Shown: positions 25,688 to 34,559 of the stretch, one piece after another
Position numbering within the stretch: the first letter of the stretch is position 1
Layout: each line of letters begins with the position of its first letter
Assembly (NCBI RefSeq): GCF_913060805.1
Contig: NZ_CAJXTC010000008.1
Coordinates: 62,001 to 126,000 of the forward strand
DNA: 64,000 nucleotides
Source of the DNA: an uncultured Draconibacterium sp.
GTDB taxonomy: Bacteria; Bacteroidota; Bacteroidia; Bacteroidales; Prolixibacteraceae
Direction: 5' to 3'
The notes under the pieces: generated by a model
The model's input: the letters and a program-made list of their open reading frames with translations, nothing else
Told to the model about the DNA's origin: nothing
Database searches by the model: none
Program-made: the position numbers and the translations under genes

Positions 25688-26389
25688 TTAAAGTTTTAGT
25701 TGTGCCAGGTAATCGTGATGTGTTCCTTTTTCGAGCAAAGTGCAGTTATAACCGATTTCGTTGGCAATAAGCTGCAGCGTGTTAAAATCGATAAAAAGCC
25801 AGTCGAACTGTGCCTCTTCTTTGCGGAAACTCACTTTGTATTGCATTTCGCCGTAGTAGTTGTTATTGGCGATATCAACCCATTGCGATCCGTCTTCTTC
25901 TTCAAAAAGGTATTTAATATCTGATGAGTCAATTAAAATCTGGCCACCTTCCAGCAGAAGACTTTTCAGGTGAGTCAGCAATTTTTTCAAACCAGCGATA
26001 GTTCCGCCAATTCCCGATCCGTTCATGAGCAGCAGAATGGTGTTGAATTGTTTTTCGTTGTACTCAAAAATATCGGCATGAACTACTTTTACAATCCCCT
26101 GCTGGCGCATCACTTCAACCGACACTTCCGACTTTTCAAGCGCCGTAACACTGTAACCTTTTTTCTGCAGAATAAGTGAATGACAGCCTGCAGCAGCACC
26201 AATATCTAAAATGCGGCCTTTGCAATTTTTCAGCGCAACTTTTTCAATTTTGGGGAGTTCCTTTTCGTTGCGGAAAAAATACGACGGGGCAATAGTTTCG
26301 CCTTCGGTGTAATTCGAATCTACCTGAATCTGAGGCGCTTTTCCTCGTTCATAATATTCTTTAATGGCCAGGCCAATCGGATCGTTCAT
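25688..26389 (-). CDS. class I SAM-dependent methyltransferase
   Basis: Rossmann methyltransferase, substrate unknown. 233 residues. Motif I ILDIGAAAGCHSLILQKKG is near 75-93, followed by the acidic end of strand 2 (TALEKS) and VVHADIFEY (motif II region) near 118. The post-motif LLMNGSGIGG replaces the usual aromatic-rich loop, and there is an unusual middle section with paired acidic residues (FEEEDGSQW). A box TATTTTTG lies 50 nt upstream of the ATG. Transcribed alone. Confidence 0.83.
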   Translation of the reverse strand: MNDPIGLAIKEYYERGKAPQIQVDSNYTEGETIAPSYFFRNEKELPKIEKVALKNCKGRILDIGAAAGCHSLILQKKGYSVTALEKSEVSVEVMRQQGIVKVVHADIFEYNEKQFNTILLLMNGSGIGGTIAGLKKLLTHLKSLLLEGGQILIDSSDIKYLFEEEDGSQWVDIANNNYYGEMQYKVSFRKEEAQFDWLFIDFNTLQLIANEIGYNCTLLEKGTHHDYLAQLKL

Positions 26390-26438
26390 CTGTAAATTTT
26401 AACTATTGATTTTGTGTGCGTTGTGCATTTATCTTGTA

Positions 26439-26446
26439 CAAAAATA
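26439..26446 (-). promoter_or_regulatory. putative -7 box of the methyltransferase gene
   Basis: TATTTTTG on the minus strand, exact consensus, 50 nt from the ATG. Confidence 0.4.
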
Positions 26447-26541
26447 TACGACTTTCATTTAAGTTAAGCTATACCTCTCTACAAAAAATTTTGAATAAAG
26501 TTTAATGCTCCTGCCGAAATGCAACGAAAAGAGTTAAACGG

Positions 26542-27327
26542 TTAAATATTAATGGTTCCTACCAGGTAAGTAACTGCTTTGCCGCCAATCTCAACGCGGT
26601 CGCCTAATTGTTTGCAATGCAGTACTCCGCCTCTTTTCGATATCTGTTTCGCCAACATATTTTTCTTATTCAGTTGCTCCGACCAATACGGAATTAACAT
26701 GGTGTGTGCCGATCCGGTTACAGGGTCTTCGTTAATACCCACCGATGGTGCAAAAAAGCGCGATACAAAATCGTATTTCTCCGATTTCGCCGTGCAAATT
26801 ATTCCTCGCGATGTAGCCTCTAACATTTTTGTGAAATCGGGCTCCAGGTTGTAAATGTCGTTTTCAGTTTTAAAAACCAGCATCAAATCTTCGCGCCCTT
26901 TAAAACATTCCTGCGGATGAATTCCAAACGCCGTTTTTAAACCTGTGGGAATATATTTGGCCTCCACCTGCGATGCCGGGAAGTTCAATACCAACAAATC
27001 GCCTTCTTTTTTTACACTCAGCTTTCCGCTTCTCGACTGAAAACAAATCCTATCGGCCGTATAATTTAAATGCTGAAACAGTACATGCGAAGTTGCCAAA
27101 GTAGCATGTCCGCAAAGATCAACCTCGGCTTCGGGAGTAAACCAGCGAATATGGTAACAGTCGTCTTTTTTTATAAAAAATGCGGTTTCCGAGAGGTTAT
27201 TTTCCAAAGCCAGTTTTTGCATGATCTCATCAGGAAGCCACTCATCATTCAGTGGAATAACGGCTGCGGGGTTCCCTTCAAAAACTTTCTCGGCGAAGGC
27301 ATCAACCTGGTATACAGTTAGGTTCAT
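26542..27327 (-). CDS. PhzF-family isomerase-like protein
   Basis: Diaminopimelate-epimerase fold; PhzF relatives isomerise small acids, and the role of this single-gene type is unknown. I start at ATG 27327 (261 residues, MNLTVYQVDAFAEKVFEGNPAAV) because the promoter box TACCTTTG at 27352-27359 overlaps the longer open frame. The catalytic glutamate lies in the family's NNLSETAF segment near 45, and DLCGHATLA and EDPVTGSAHTML supply the two substrate loops. Transcribed alone. Confidence 0.9.
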   Translation of the reverse strand: MNLTVYQVDAFAEKVFEGNPAAVIPLNDEWLPDEIMQKLALENNLSETAFFIKKDDCYHIRWFTPEAEVDLCGHATLATSHVLFQHLNYTADRICFQSRSGKLSVKKEGDLLVLNFPASQVEAKYIPTGLKTAFGIHPQECFKGREDLMLVFKTENDIYNLEPDFTKMLEATSRGIICTAKSEKYDFVSRFFAPSVGINEDPVTGSAHTMLIPYWSEQLNKKNMLAKQISKRGGVLHCKQLGDRVEIGGKAVTYLVGTINI

Positions 27328-27351
27328 ATAGTAACTAATTAAGTTGTAAGG

Positions 27352-27359
27352 CAAAGGTA
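27352..27359 (-). promoter_or_regulatory. putative -7 box of the PhzF-like gene
   Basis: TACCTTTG on the minus strand, exact consensus, G 25 nt from ATG 27327. It decides between two possible starts. Confidence 0.5.
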
Positions 27360-27460
27360 ATCTATTGGTTACAATAGTTCATATCAATGGCGCCGCGCAC
27401 TAAAGTTTTAATGTTGCTTAAACATTACATTATGTAACTAATTGCTTATGTTGTTGGAAT

Positions 27461-29869
27461 TTAGAATTTTACCGTAAGTTTTAAGTTGAATTTTCTTGAA
27501 GTAAGATAATTCGGAACGGCATACTGGTCGCCATAAATACTCGATACCCAGAAATAAGAGATCGTATTATTAATGTCGAGCAAATTAAATACCTCAAGAC
27601 TCAGCGATAAATCGGTAATATGCCTGAAAAACGGGCTGTTCGAGCGGTTTGCCCGGCTTATAAATACTTTTGAAAATCCAAGGTCGATACGGCGGTAAGG
27701 TGGCATACGAAATACATCCTGGTAACGCTCACCATTTGGCGGTCCGGTTGGCAGGCGGGCTCCGTAAAATCCTGATAGCTGCATTTTATAACTTGGGTTT
27801 CCCGGTAAATAATCCTGGAAGAACAAACTAAAGTTCATCCACTGATCGGTAGGTCGGGGAATCATTCCGTGACCGTCGCCTTTTATGTCTTCCTCGGTTT
27901 GCAGAAACGATAAACTTGCCCACGATTGTAATCCGCTTACAAACTCACCATTAATTTTAAAATCAACTCCGGTGGCATAACCGCTTGCTTCTTCCTCTGC
28001 CAGGTAACGTATGCGAACGTTATCAATTTGGTAAGGAATCAGGCGGTTCATGTGTTTGTAGTATGCTTCGGAAGTAAATCGAAACGGACGATCCCAGGCG
28101 GTAAACAGAAGATCTGTTCCTCCAACAACCTGAAACGAACGTTGTGCTTTCGAGTCGTAATTTATATAACCGTCGCTTTGTTTCAGCTCTTTAAAAAACG
28201 GCGACTGATGATACCATCCTGCTGATAAGCGAAATGACATTTTTTTCTCCCACTCGGGGAAGTAACTTAATGTGGCGCGCGGACTAATGAGTAGTTCATT
28301 GTTAAAATCCCAGTAATTGAAGCGAACTCCTCCGGTGAGATACAGATCGCCATTTTGGGTAGGCATGCCCCAACTGTCCTGAATATATCCGGTTATCCGG
28401 TTCGAACTGATTTTGTTTTTGGCATTAAGCGTGTAAAACAAATTTACTTCGTTATCAGAATAGGGAATGGAATAACCGGCAGAATCGCGGTAAATCCACT
28501 CGTTCAGTTCGTCGTTTATTTTTTCGTGCTGAAATTTAATTCCCCAGTTTAACAGGTGTTTTTCAGAGTTTAAAGCTCCTTTGTGCGAAAAGCTGTAAAC
28601 AGTTGCATCGAGGCTGTTTCGGGCATGGTTGATAAAGGTACCAACACCCAAATTCAGTGTGCTGTCGCCAAACTCATCCGAGCCCATATTGCGCTCCAGC
28701 TGGTTTAAATAGTACTGCCCCTGAATATCGTAAGTCTCTTTTTCTTTGGCATGGTAAGCCGATGCAATAAACTTCAGGTTCAGGTTGGCATTGGGATGAT
28801 AGTTGGCGGTTACCGCTCCTAGATAAGTTTCAAAATCATCCTGCTCCTGACCGTCAAAATAGATTCGGGTGTTTAGCGGGTTTTGCCACGTACCAAAAGT
28901 TGTTTCGCGGGTTTGCGGAATAAAATTGTATTGGTTTTGCGCTACGTTACCTAAAAACGATAGGTCGAATTTCTCGTTAAACTGGTAGGTAATGTAGGTT
29001 TGAAAATCGAGAAAACGCGGATCGTATTCGCCCTCTTCGTCCAAAGTTCCCAGAATGTAACGGTTGGTTTTGTATCGTATTCCTGAAATGTGCGAAAGTT
29101 TTCCGTTTAGCGCAACATCCTCGAAATGCGCCGAAGCACCGAGCATACTAACCGATGCCGATCCACTAAAATCGCTCGGTTTACGGTATTTTATATCAAG
29201 TACCGACGACATTTTATCACCGTATTTGGCATTAAAACCACCCGCCGAAAAATCGATGGTAGAAACCATGTCGCTGTTAATAAAACTCAACCCTTCCTGT
29301 TGTCCCGAGCGAATCAGGAAAGGACGATAAACCTCAACATCGTTTACATAAACCAGGTTCTCGTCGAAGTTACCACCACGAACGGTGTATTGCGAGCTTA
29401 ATTCGTTATTTGATGATACGCCGGGCAGGGTTTTCAACCCGGCTTCAATTCCTCCCGAAGCACTCGAAATGGAGTTAATAATTTTCGGATCGAGACTTAT
29501 AATACTTCCGCCGTTGCGTCGCTGTTCTTTTACAATAATTTCTGCCAGTTCGAGGTTAGTCTCCGGCATTGTAATCTGCTTGATGATCGTTTCTTCGCGA
29601 TTAGCGTAAACCGAATCCTGAAAAGTTTGATATCCCAGCGATGAAAAAATTACCGTGAGCTGTTTGCGCGCCGGAATACGCAGCAGGAATTCACCGTCGG
29701 CAGTTGTTGTGGTGCCAAGAGTTGGGTATTCTTTCAAAACCACATTTACCATATCGATCGGAACGCCGTTCTGATCTTTGATAACACCTTTTAAAGTTGC
29801 ATTGTTACTTTGCCCAAAAGCAATGGTTTGGGTTAGCAGGAATAGAAATAGAATGGTAAAGTTTTTCAT
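27461..29869 (-). CDS. TonB-dependent outer-membrane receptor with carboxypeptidase-like N-domain
   Basis: Outer-membrane beta-barrel that takes up a ligand with TonB energy. 802 residues. Signal peptide 1-19 (ending AFGQ); a carboxypeptidase-D-like regulatory domain follows (about 22-100, KGVIKDQNGVPIDMVNVVLK); then the plug with PGVSSNNELSSQYTVRGGNFDENLVYVNDVEVYRP features and the barrel, ending KFNLKLTVKF. It is not paired with a SusD-like lipoprotein, so it is not a classical SusCD pair, and its ligand is unknown. Promoter TTG-N19-TAGTTTTG lies about 100 nt upstream. Confidence 0.92.
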   Translation of the reverse strand: MKNFTILFLFLLTQTIAFGQSNNATLKGVIKDQNGVPIDMVNVVLKEYPTLGTTTTADGEFLLRIPARKQLTVIFSSLGYQTFQDSVYANREETIIKQITMPETNLELAEIIVKEQRRNGGSIISLDPKIINSISSASGGIEAGLKTLPGVSSNNELSSQYTVRGGNFDENLVYVNDVEVYRPFLIRSGQQEGLSFINSDMVSTIDFSAGGFNAKYGDKMSSVLDIKYRKPSDFSGSASVSMLGASAHFEDVALNGKLSHISGIRYKTNRYILGTLDEEGEYDPRFLDFQTYITYQFNEKFDLSFLGNVAQNQYNFIPQTRETTFGTWQNPLNTRIYFDGQEQDDFETYLGAVTANYHPNANLNLKFIASAYHAKEKETYDIQGQYYLNQLERNMGSDEFGDSTLNLGVGTFINHARNSLDATVYSFSHKGALNSEKHLLNWGIKFQHEKINDELNEWIYRDSAGYSIPYSDNEVNLFYTLNAKNKISSNRITGYIQDSWGMPTQNGDLYLTGGVRFNYWDFNNELLISPRATLSYFPEWEKKMSFRLSAGWYHQSPFFKELKQSDGYINYDSKAQRSFQVVGGTDLLFTAWDRPFRFTSEAYYKHMNRLIPYQIDNVRIRYLAEEEASGYATGVDFKINGEFVSGLQSWASLSFLQTEEDIKGDGHGMIPRPTDQWMNFSLFFQDYLPGNPSYKMQLSGFYGARLPTGPPNGERYQDVFRMPPYRRIDLGFSKVFISRANRSNSPFFRHITDLSLSLEVFNLLDINNTISYFWVSSIYGDQYAVPNYLTSRKFNLKLTVKF

Positions 29870-29967
29870 TCGTCGGTTATCGCTTGTTTTTATGGAGACT
29901 CATGTAACTCGCAAGATAATCATTCATATGTGTTTTGAAATTTACTGAGCTCGTTTCATCATTGGCA

Positions 29968-29998
29968 CAAAACTAGGCAAACACGTTTTATAATCAAC
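29968..29998 (-). promoter_or_regulatory. putative promoter of the TonB receptor gene
   Basis: On the minus strand GTTG, 19 nt, TAGTTTTG; both boxes are near consensus with the expected spacing. The leader would be about 90 nt. Confidence 0.55.
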
Positions 29999-30046
29999 AT
30001 TATATTGATTAATAAATTGTGCGATCGGGATAATTTTATCTACAAT

Positions 30047-31999
30047 TTACTTTGTAATTCCCGACCAGTCGTCTGTTCTGAAAGGATTGGCTGGCAGAAG
30101 CTCCAGGTTATATAGGTTCAAATCATCAGGATTATCCGACCATCCAAAACGCACTGCCACCGGATCGGTAACTGCATACGAATAAACAACCACCGTATTT
30201 TTATTGATGATCTCGGCTTTTGCCCAATGAAACTGACGATCGGCACCCGCAATCGAAAAGGCTTTAACATAGCCGTACTTATCTTTTACGGCCAGTCCCG
30301 ATCCTGTTTCCGAGAAAGTAATGTAGGCTTTCCCATCTTTAAATTCCACCGATTCGAAAGTTGGACCTGTGTAAACAACATCTTTATTGTAAGCTACCTT
30401 GAACGCATTTAACGCCAGTCGTTTTCCAACGTCCTGTTTGTTGCGCGGATGTATATCATCAGCTTCGCCAATATCAATAGCCGAAGCCATTCCTGTATTT
30501 GGTAGCTCCAATGTTTTGGTTTGTGCTTCGCGTAACTCTGCCCATTCACTGTCTGTAGGTTTTTGTACCGGTTTCATATAATTGGCCAGTTGAACAAAAA
30601 GGAAAGGGAAATCGCCCTGGTTCCATTGTGCCCGCCAATCGTTTATCAAATTCGGAAATACACGTTGATATTGTTTGGCACGGCTGGCATTTGATTCGCC
30701 CTGGTACCAGATAACTCCTTTTATCCCGAATGGTACAATCGGATTGATCATGCCATTGAATAAGAGGGTAGGATACGAGTTGGGACCAAGGTCGATATCC
30801 TGCATCACTGCTTTTGAAATTTTGAATTTCCAATCGCCCGATATATCAATTTTTTCCTGACCAATTGCTACATACTGATCTTCTGGATCGCCCCAAATAC
30901 CGCCACCGCCACCGGTGTCGTTAACGCGGACTACGATCATGTTTTTCCCGGGATTCAAATATTTTTTGTCGATGGTGTAAACTCTTTCTTTATCGTATTG
31001 ATTCTCTGTTTTTCCTATTTCAATACCATTCAGAAAAGTAATATCAGAATCGTCGATTTTACCTAAATGTAAATTGAGGTTGGTTTGAGTCTGGTCTTCC
31101 GTAAGGTCAAGTTCTTTCCGATACCATCCAATTCCGTCGATGTCGATATAGCCCTGATCTTCCCACAAACCGGGAGCGATAATTTTGCTCCAGTCGGTGT
31201 CGTTTAATTCCGGATCCGACCAAACAGGTTTTCCATCTTGCATGCCTTCATCTTCGGTAGGAATTTCACCACCGAGTATTTTCTTTATTTGAGCTTCCTT
31301 ATTTTTTCGGTACTCTTCAACATTCATTTGCTGCAATTCGATCATGGGCTCCCTGAAATCCGGATCGTTTTGTATGGTTTGTGGACTGGTCCATGTTTCG
31401 GCAACGGTTCCGCCCCAAGAAGAGTGAATCAAACCAATGGGAACATTCAAATCTTCTTTTAAAGCTTTACCAAAAAAATACCCGACAGCCGAAAAGTTAT
31501 GCGCTGTTTGCGGTGTACATTCCATCCATTCGCCACTTTCCATATCATCTTCAGGGAATTGTGCCACACGGCGAGGTACGGTAAATAAACGAATGTTGGG
31601 ATAATTAGCAGCAGCCACTTCTTCGTCGGCATTTTTTACCTGTGCCAGTGGCCATTCCATATTCGATTGGCCCGAACAAACCCAGACCTCTCCAACCATT
31701 ACATTGCTGAACGAAATAGTGTTTTTACCTTTTATAGTTAAGGTGTAAGGACCACCGTACTTTTGTGCCGGTAGTGCTACTTTCCATTTGCCATCTTCGT
31801 TGGTCATTGTTTCAGATGAGACTCCATTAAACAATACAGAGATTTCCTCTCCCGGCGTTGCCCAGCCCCAAACAGGAATTTCAATTCCTTGTTGCAAAAC
31901 CATGTTCGAGCTAAATATTTTGGGGAGTTTTACTTCTGCTTTTGCACTAATAACAACAGCAAAAAGTAAGATGTATAACAGGCATATTTTAGTCTTCAT
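30047..31999 (-). CDS. sialate O-acetylesterase
   Basis: Secreted SGNH-type esterase that removes O-acetyl groups from sialic acid or other sugars. I start at ATG 31999 (650 residues) since it opens a good signal peptide (ending SAKA) and a TAGCTTTG box lies 22 nt before it; the longer frame begins upstream of that box. The serine block is CSGQSNMEW, then SSWGGTVAETW, IWYQGESNA and the C-terminal Asp-His pair in DDIHPRNK. A jelly-roll insertion (about 255-400, ending VRVNDTGGGGGIWG) splits the esterase, as in related family members. Confidence 0.9.
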   Translation of the reverse strand: MKTKICLLYILLFAVVISAKAEVKLPKIFSSNMVLQQGIEIPVWGWATPGEEISVLFNGVSSETMTNEDGKWKVALPAQKYGGPYTLTIKGKNTISFSNVMVGEVWVCSGQSNMEWPLAQVKNADEEVAAANYPNIRLFTVPRRVAQFPEDDMESGEWMECTPQTAHNFSAVGYFFGKALKEDLNVPIGLIHSSWGGTVAETWTSPQTIQNDPDFREPMIELQQMNVEEYRKNKEAQIKKILGGEIPTEDEGMQDGKPVWSDPELNDTDWSKIIAPGLWEDQGYIDIDGIGWYRKELDLTEDQTQTNLNLHLGKIDDSDITFLNGIEIGKTENQYDKERVYTIDKKYLNPGKNMIVVRVNDTGGGGGIWGDPEDQYVAIGQEKIDISGDWKFKISKAVMQDIDLGPNSYPTLLFNGMINPIVPFGIKGVIWYQGESNASRAKQYQRVFPNLINDWRAQWNQGDFPFLFVQLANYMKPVQKPTDSEWAELREAQTKTLELPNTGMASAIDIGEADDIHPRNKQDVGKRLALNAFKVAYNKDVVYTGPTFESVEFKDGKAYITFSETGSGLAVKDKYGYVKAFSIAGADRQFHWAKAEIINKNTVVVYSYAVTDPVAVRFGWSDNPDDLNLYNLELLPANPFRTDDWSGITK

Positions 32000-32020
32000 A
32001 TTGATTAATTTACGTTTTCT

Positions 32021-32028
32021 CAAAGCTA
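32021..32028 (-). promoter_or_regulatory. putative -7 box of the sialate esterase gene
   Basis: TAGCTTTG on the minus strand, exact consensus, G 22 nt from ATG 31999. Confidence 0.5.
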
Positions 32029-32102
32029 ATGAATTGAATGAAAACTTCAGCCATTTCACTAGGGTATAAACATGAACTCAAAAATAGAACGGTAGGTGAG
32101 AA

Positions 32103-32399
32103 TTAAAGTTTTCCCGATTTTCTGAAATATTCAGAAATGGCTTCCACATAAATTTCGTAGGCCTCAATTCCTTTGGGAGTAATGCTTAATGTGGTAAGCG
32201 GATAGTTTTTGCGAAACGACTTTTTTACCTTGATGTAACCACCTTCCTTAAGTTTTGTGATCTGGAAACTGAGGTTGCCTTTCGTAGTTTCGATATTTTC
32301 GAGCAAATACGAAAACTCGGCCGACTTAACATTAAGCAGAATGGTCATTATTGCCAGCCGCACCTGCGAATGAAGAAGTGGATCGAGGCTTTTAAACAT
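32103..32399 (-). CDS. winged-helix transcriptional regulator
   Basis: 98-residue DNA-binding protein of the short winged-helix type often paired with a membrane protein. LHSQVRLAIMTILL opens helix 1, TKGNLSFQITKLKEGGYI is the recognition helix and wing start, and TTLSITPKGIEAYEIY ends the domain. The start overlaps the end of the upstream membrane-protein gene by 8 bp, so the pair is translated together and the regulator probably responds to, or controls, that gene. No separate ligand domain is present. Confidence 0.85.
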   Translation of the reverse strand: MFKSLDPLLHSQVRLAIMTILLNVKSAEFSYLLENIETTKGNLSFQITKLKEGGYIKVKKSFRKNYPLTTLSITPKGIEAYEIYVEAISEYFRKSGKL

Positions 32400-33012
32400 G
32401 GGCCGCTTTTTTACTTTTCAGATACATGAGAACGCCCGGAATTACAAAACAGACAAAGTTGGCTATCGCCCGAATCAGATACTGGTCAGCCAGCTCAACG
32501 CGGGCACACAAAACTGCGGCGATCCACATTACACCACCACTAATGGAAAGTAACTTGTAGCGGTAAATTCCGCCGGTAACAAAAAGGGCAAAACCAATTA
32601 AAACCATTTGAAGCGGATGGAGCAGCGAAAAATCAACTTCTTGCAGCAGGCTTTTGGTAACGATCACGTTCAGGTTGTGCGCAATAATTATTCCCAGCCA
32701 AACATATCGGGTGGAAATAGCTGTATATGTATGGAGTTTTGGCTTACGAAGGAAGATGTAATAGATGGTAAATCCGATCAATAATATAGCTGCCAAAATA
32801 TTCAGGATATCTATAATGTTACGTTCCCAGTAAACTACAAGATGAGTGGATTTATAATAATTCAGTAAGAATCCAAAGGTAAATGATGCCCCCCATATGA
32901 TGAGTAAAATCCCATCTTCATATAACGACCGTTTCGATGAAGCAATGGCTGTTTTAAGTGTTTTCAACATTTCGTTGTCACTCATTTCCTGGTTCGAAGT
33001 ACTTGAGTTCAT
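32392..33012 (-). CDS. hypothetical membrane protein paired with a winged-helix regulator
   Basis: About 206 residues from ATG 33012; a longer frame from 33060 adds 16 residues that look untranslated. Six predicted membrane segments: ILLIIWGASFTFGFLLNYY, ILNILAAILLIGFTIYYIFL, YVWLGIIIAHNLNVIV, LLHPLQMVLIGFALFVTGGIY, LLSISGGVMWIAAVLCA and YLIRAIANFVCFVIPGVLMYL. It overlaps the regulator gene by 8 bp. I know of no function; this membrane/regulator pair recurs in Bacteroidota. Confidence 0.75.
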   Translation of the reverse strand: MNSSTSNQEMSDNEMLKTLKTAIASSKRSLYEDGILLIIWGASFTFGFLLNYYKSTHLVVYWERNIIDILNILAAILLIGFTIYYIFLRKPKLHTYTAISTRYVWLGIIIAHNLNVIVTKSLLQEVDFSLLHPLQMVLIGFALFVTGGIYRYKLLSISGGVMWIAAVLCARVELADQYLIRAIANFVCFVIPGVLMYLKSKKAAHV

Positions 33013-33110
33013 ATTGGTTGTTTTGTTTATAAAATTAAACAAGTTTGTAATACAAACCAAATAAATTGATAAAAATGAGGATTTTAAGAGAGCTTGTTAA
33101 TCTGTGTTTT

Positions 33111-34352
33111 TTAATCTGCTTTGCTAATGCGTGTGACAAATTCTTTGGTTCCGGCCTTTACCCGAATTATGTAAATCCCTCTTTTTAAGTGAGCCAGCGA
33201 AAGATGGTGTTCATTTCCTTCGAATAATTCCAGGTGTTCCAGCCTTCCTTGAATGTCGAAAATTTTGACTGAATTTTCCGGTGCATTATTTTCTGTGCCC
33301 GGAAGTACGATTGTACACTGATCAACAACAGGATTGGGATAAGCAACTAACTCGTCTTTGCCGGTTTTTGCATATGGCTTATCATCAATCACGATGTAAT
33401 TATACGGATCGCGCCAGTCTCTGATGTTGTTGGTATCGTTGTCGGGTAGGGGGCTACTGCTGCCCATTGGATTTAGCCGCGATATGCCGCAATTTACAGT
33501 ATCGCAACTGTTGTCGAGCCCGTCAGTATCAAAATCCAGGTTCGAAAAATTTATTGCCGGTATTTTGTCGTTGTTAATGTCGAAAGCCTCAATGTAGTCA
33601 GGTATTCCATCGTTGTCCGAATCATTATCCTGAAAATCAGGAATCCCGTCCATATCGGTATCAACCTGCTCGTAATAATCGCCACCTTCTGCCGGGTCGA
33701 AAGCTGCATCCCAGCCATCGCCATTCTCGTCAATCAATTGTAACGATTTGCAAAAGCCTTCGGTTTGCCATTCAGTAAAATCGGTAATACCGTCGTTGTC
33801 CGAGTCAATATCAAGACAATCCGGAATTCCGTCGCCATCGGTGTCAACAGTTTCGTCGCCTTCATGAACATCCAAAATACCGTCGTTATCATCGTCGATG
33901 TCGATGCTGTTTACAACCTGGTCGCAATCGGCATCATCTTCAACATAAATTACCAGATAGGCATTCGAATAAGAGTCGGGATTGCTTATGGAACTCAACC
34001 GGTACTGAAGCACAATTTCTCCCTGATAACCGGGATCTGTGGTAAACACAAAATTCCCTTGCGGACCGCATGAAAAATGTCCGGTTTTTGGTCCGTCGAT
34101 TCGGCTTAACCAAGCATCGCCGGGATCGTAGTTGTCGTTCAACAGCAGGTTGCCCGAAACCAAATTATTACTACATCCTGAGGCCAGCAAAAAGGTGTCG
34201 TTTGCTGCTTCAGGAACAACCGTTGTTCGCTGAAATGAGTGGGAGACGAAGGGATAACAAGAATCATTATTGTTCGCAGGATTCGATGCGAATACCCACG
34301 AGAAAATGCTATGTGTCAATACACATAACAAACCCAAACCTATTTTTTTCAT
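33111..34352 (-). CDS. secreted calcium-repeat protein with type IX secretion sorting domain
   Basis: 413 residues: signal peptide 1-23, a beta-rich N-terminal part, then several Asp-rich thrombospondin-type-3-like repeats (DIDDDNDGILD, DTDGDGIPDCLD, DSDNDGITD, DTDMDGIPDFQD) between about 145 and 260, which should bind calcium. The last 75 residues form a sorting domain (AYPNPVVDQ, then VKIFDIQGR, ending GIYIIRVKAGTKEFVTRI), so the protein should be exported through the type IX system and fixed on the cell surface. Ligand unknown. TATATTTG lies 21 nt before the ATG. No type IX machinery gene is in the window. Confidence 0.85.
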   Translation of the reverse strand: MKKIGLGLLCVLTHSIFSWVFASNPANNNDSCYPFVSHSFQRTTVVPEAANDTFLLASGCSNNLVSGNLLLNDNYDPGDAWLSRIDGPKTGHFSCGPQGNFVFTTDPGYQGEIVLQYRLSSISNPDSYSNAYLVIYVEDDADCDQVVNSIDIDDDNDGILDVHEGDETVDTDGDGIPDCLDIDSDNDGITDFTEWQTEGFCKSLQLIDENGDGWDAAFDPAEGGDYYEQVDTDMDGIPDFQDNDSDNDGIPDYIEAFDINNDKIPAINFSNLDFDTDGLDNSCDTVNCGISRLNPMGSSSPLPDNDTNNIRDWRDPYNYIVIDDKPYAKTGKDELVAYPNPVVDQCTIVLPGTENNAPENSVKIFDIQGRLEHLELFEGNEHHLSLAHLKRGIYIIRVKAGTKEFVTRISKAD

Positions 34353-34372
34353 CTTGTCTTTTTGTCTGGGCG

Positions 34373-34380
34373 CAAATATA
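34373..34380 (-). promoter_or_regulatory. putative -7 box of the type IX cargo gene
   Basis: TATATTTG on the minus strand, exact consensus, G 21 nt from the ATG. Confidence 0.5.
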
Positions 34381-34523
34381 TTTTAGATGTAATAAATAAA
34401 ACCTTAGAATGGCTATAAATAGGCTGTAGTTATTAACATCGAATGTTTGAAATCGGTATCTGCTCTGAGTCTTAAATTTTTCAGGTTTCGCCTTAAAATA
34501 AAATAGAAACCACCGAATAGTTT

Positions 34524-34531
34524 TATCTTTG
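34524..34531 (+). promoter_or_regulatory. putative -7 box of fumarase
   Basis: TATCTTTG, exact consensus, G 29 nt before the ATG. Confidence 0.5.
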
Positions 34532-34559
34532 AAGGAAAATTAATTTAACCGATTATACA

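Noticed and set aside
32000-32059. Longer start of the sialate esterase
   Set aside because: It begins upstream of the exact TAGCTTTG box and is not a signal peptide; ATG 31999 opens a proper one.
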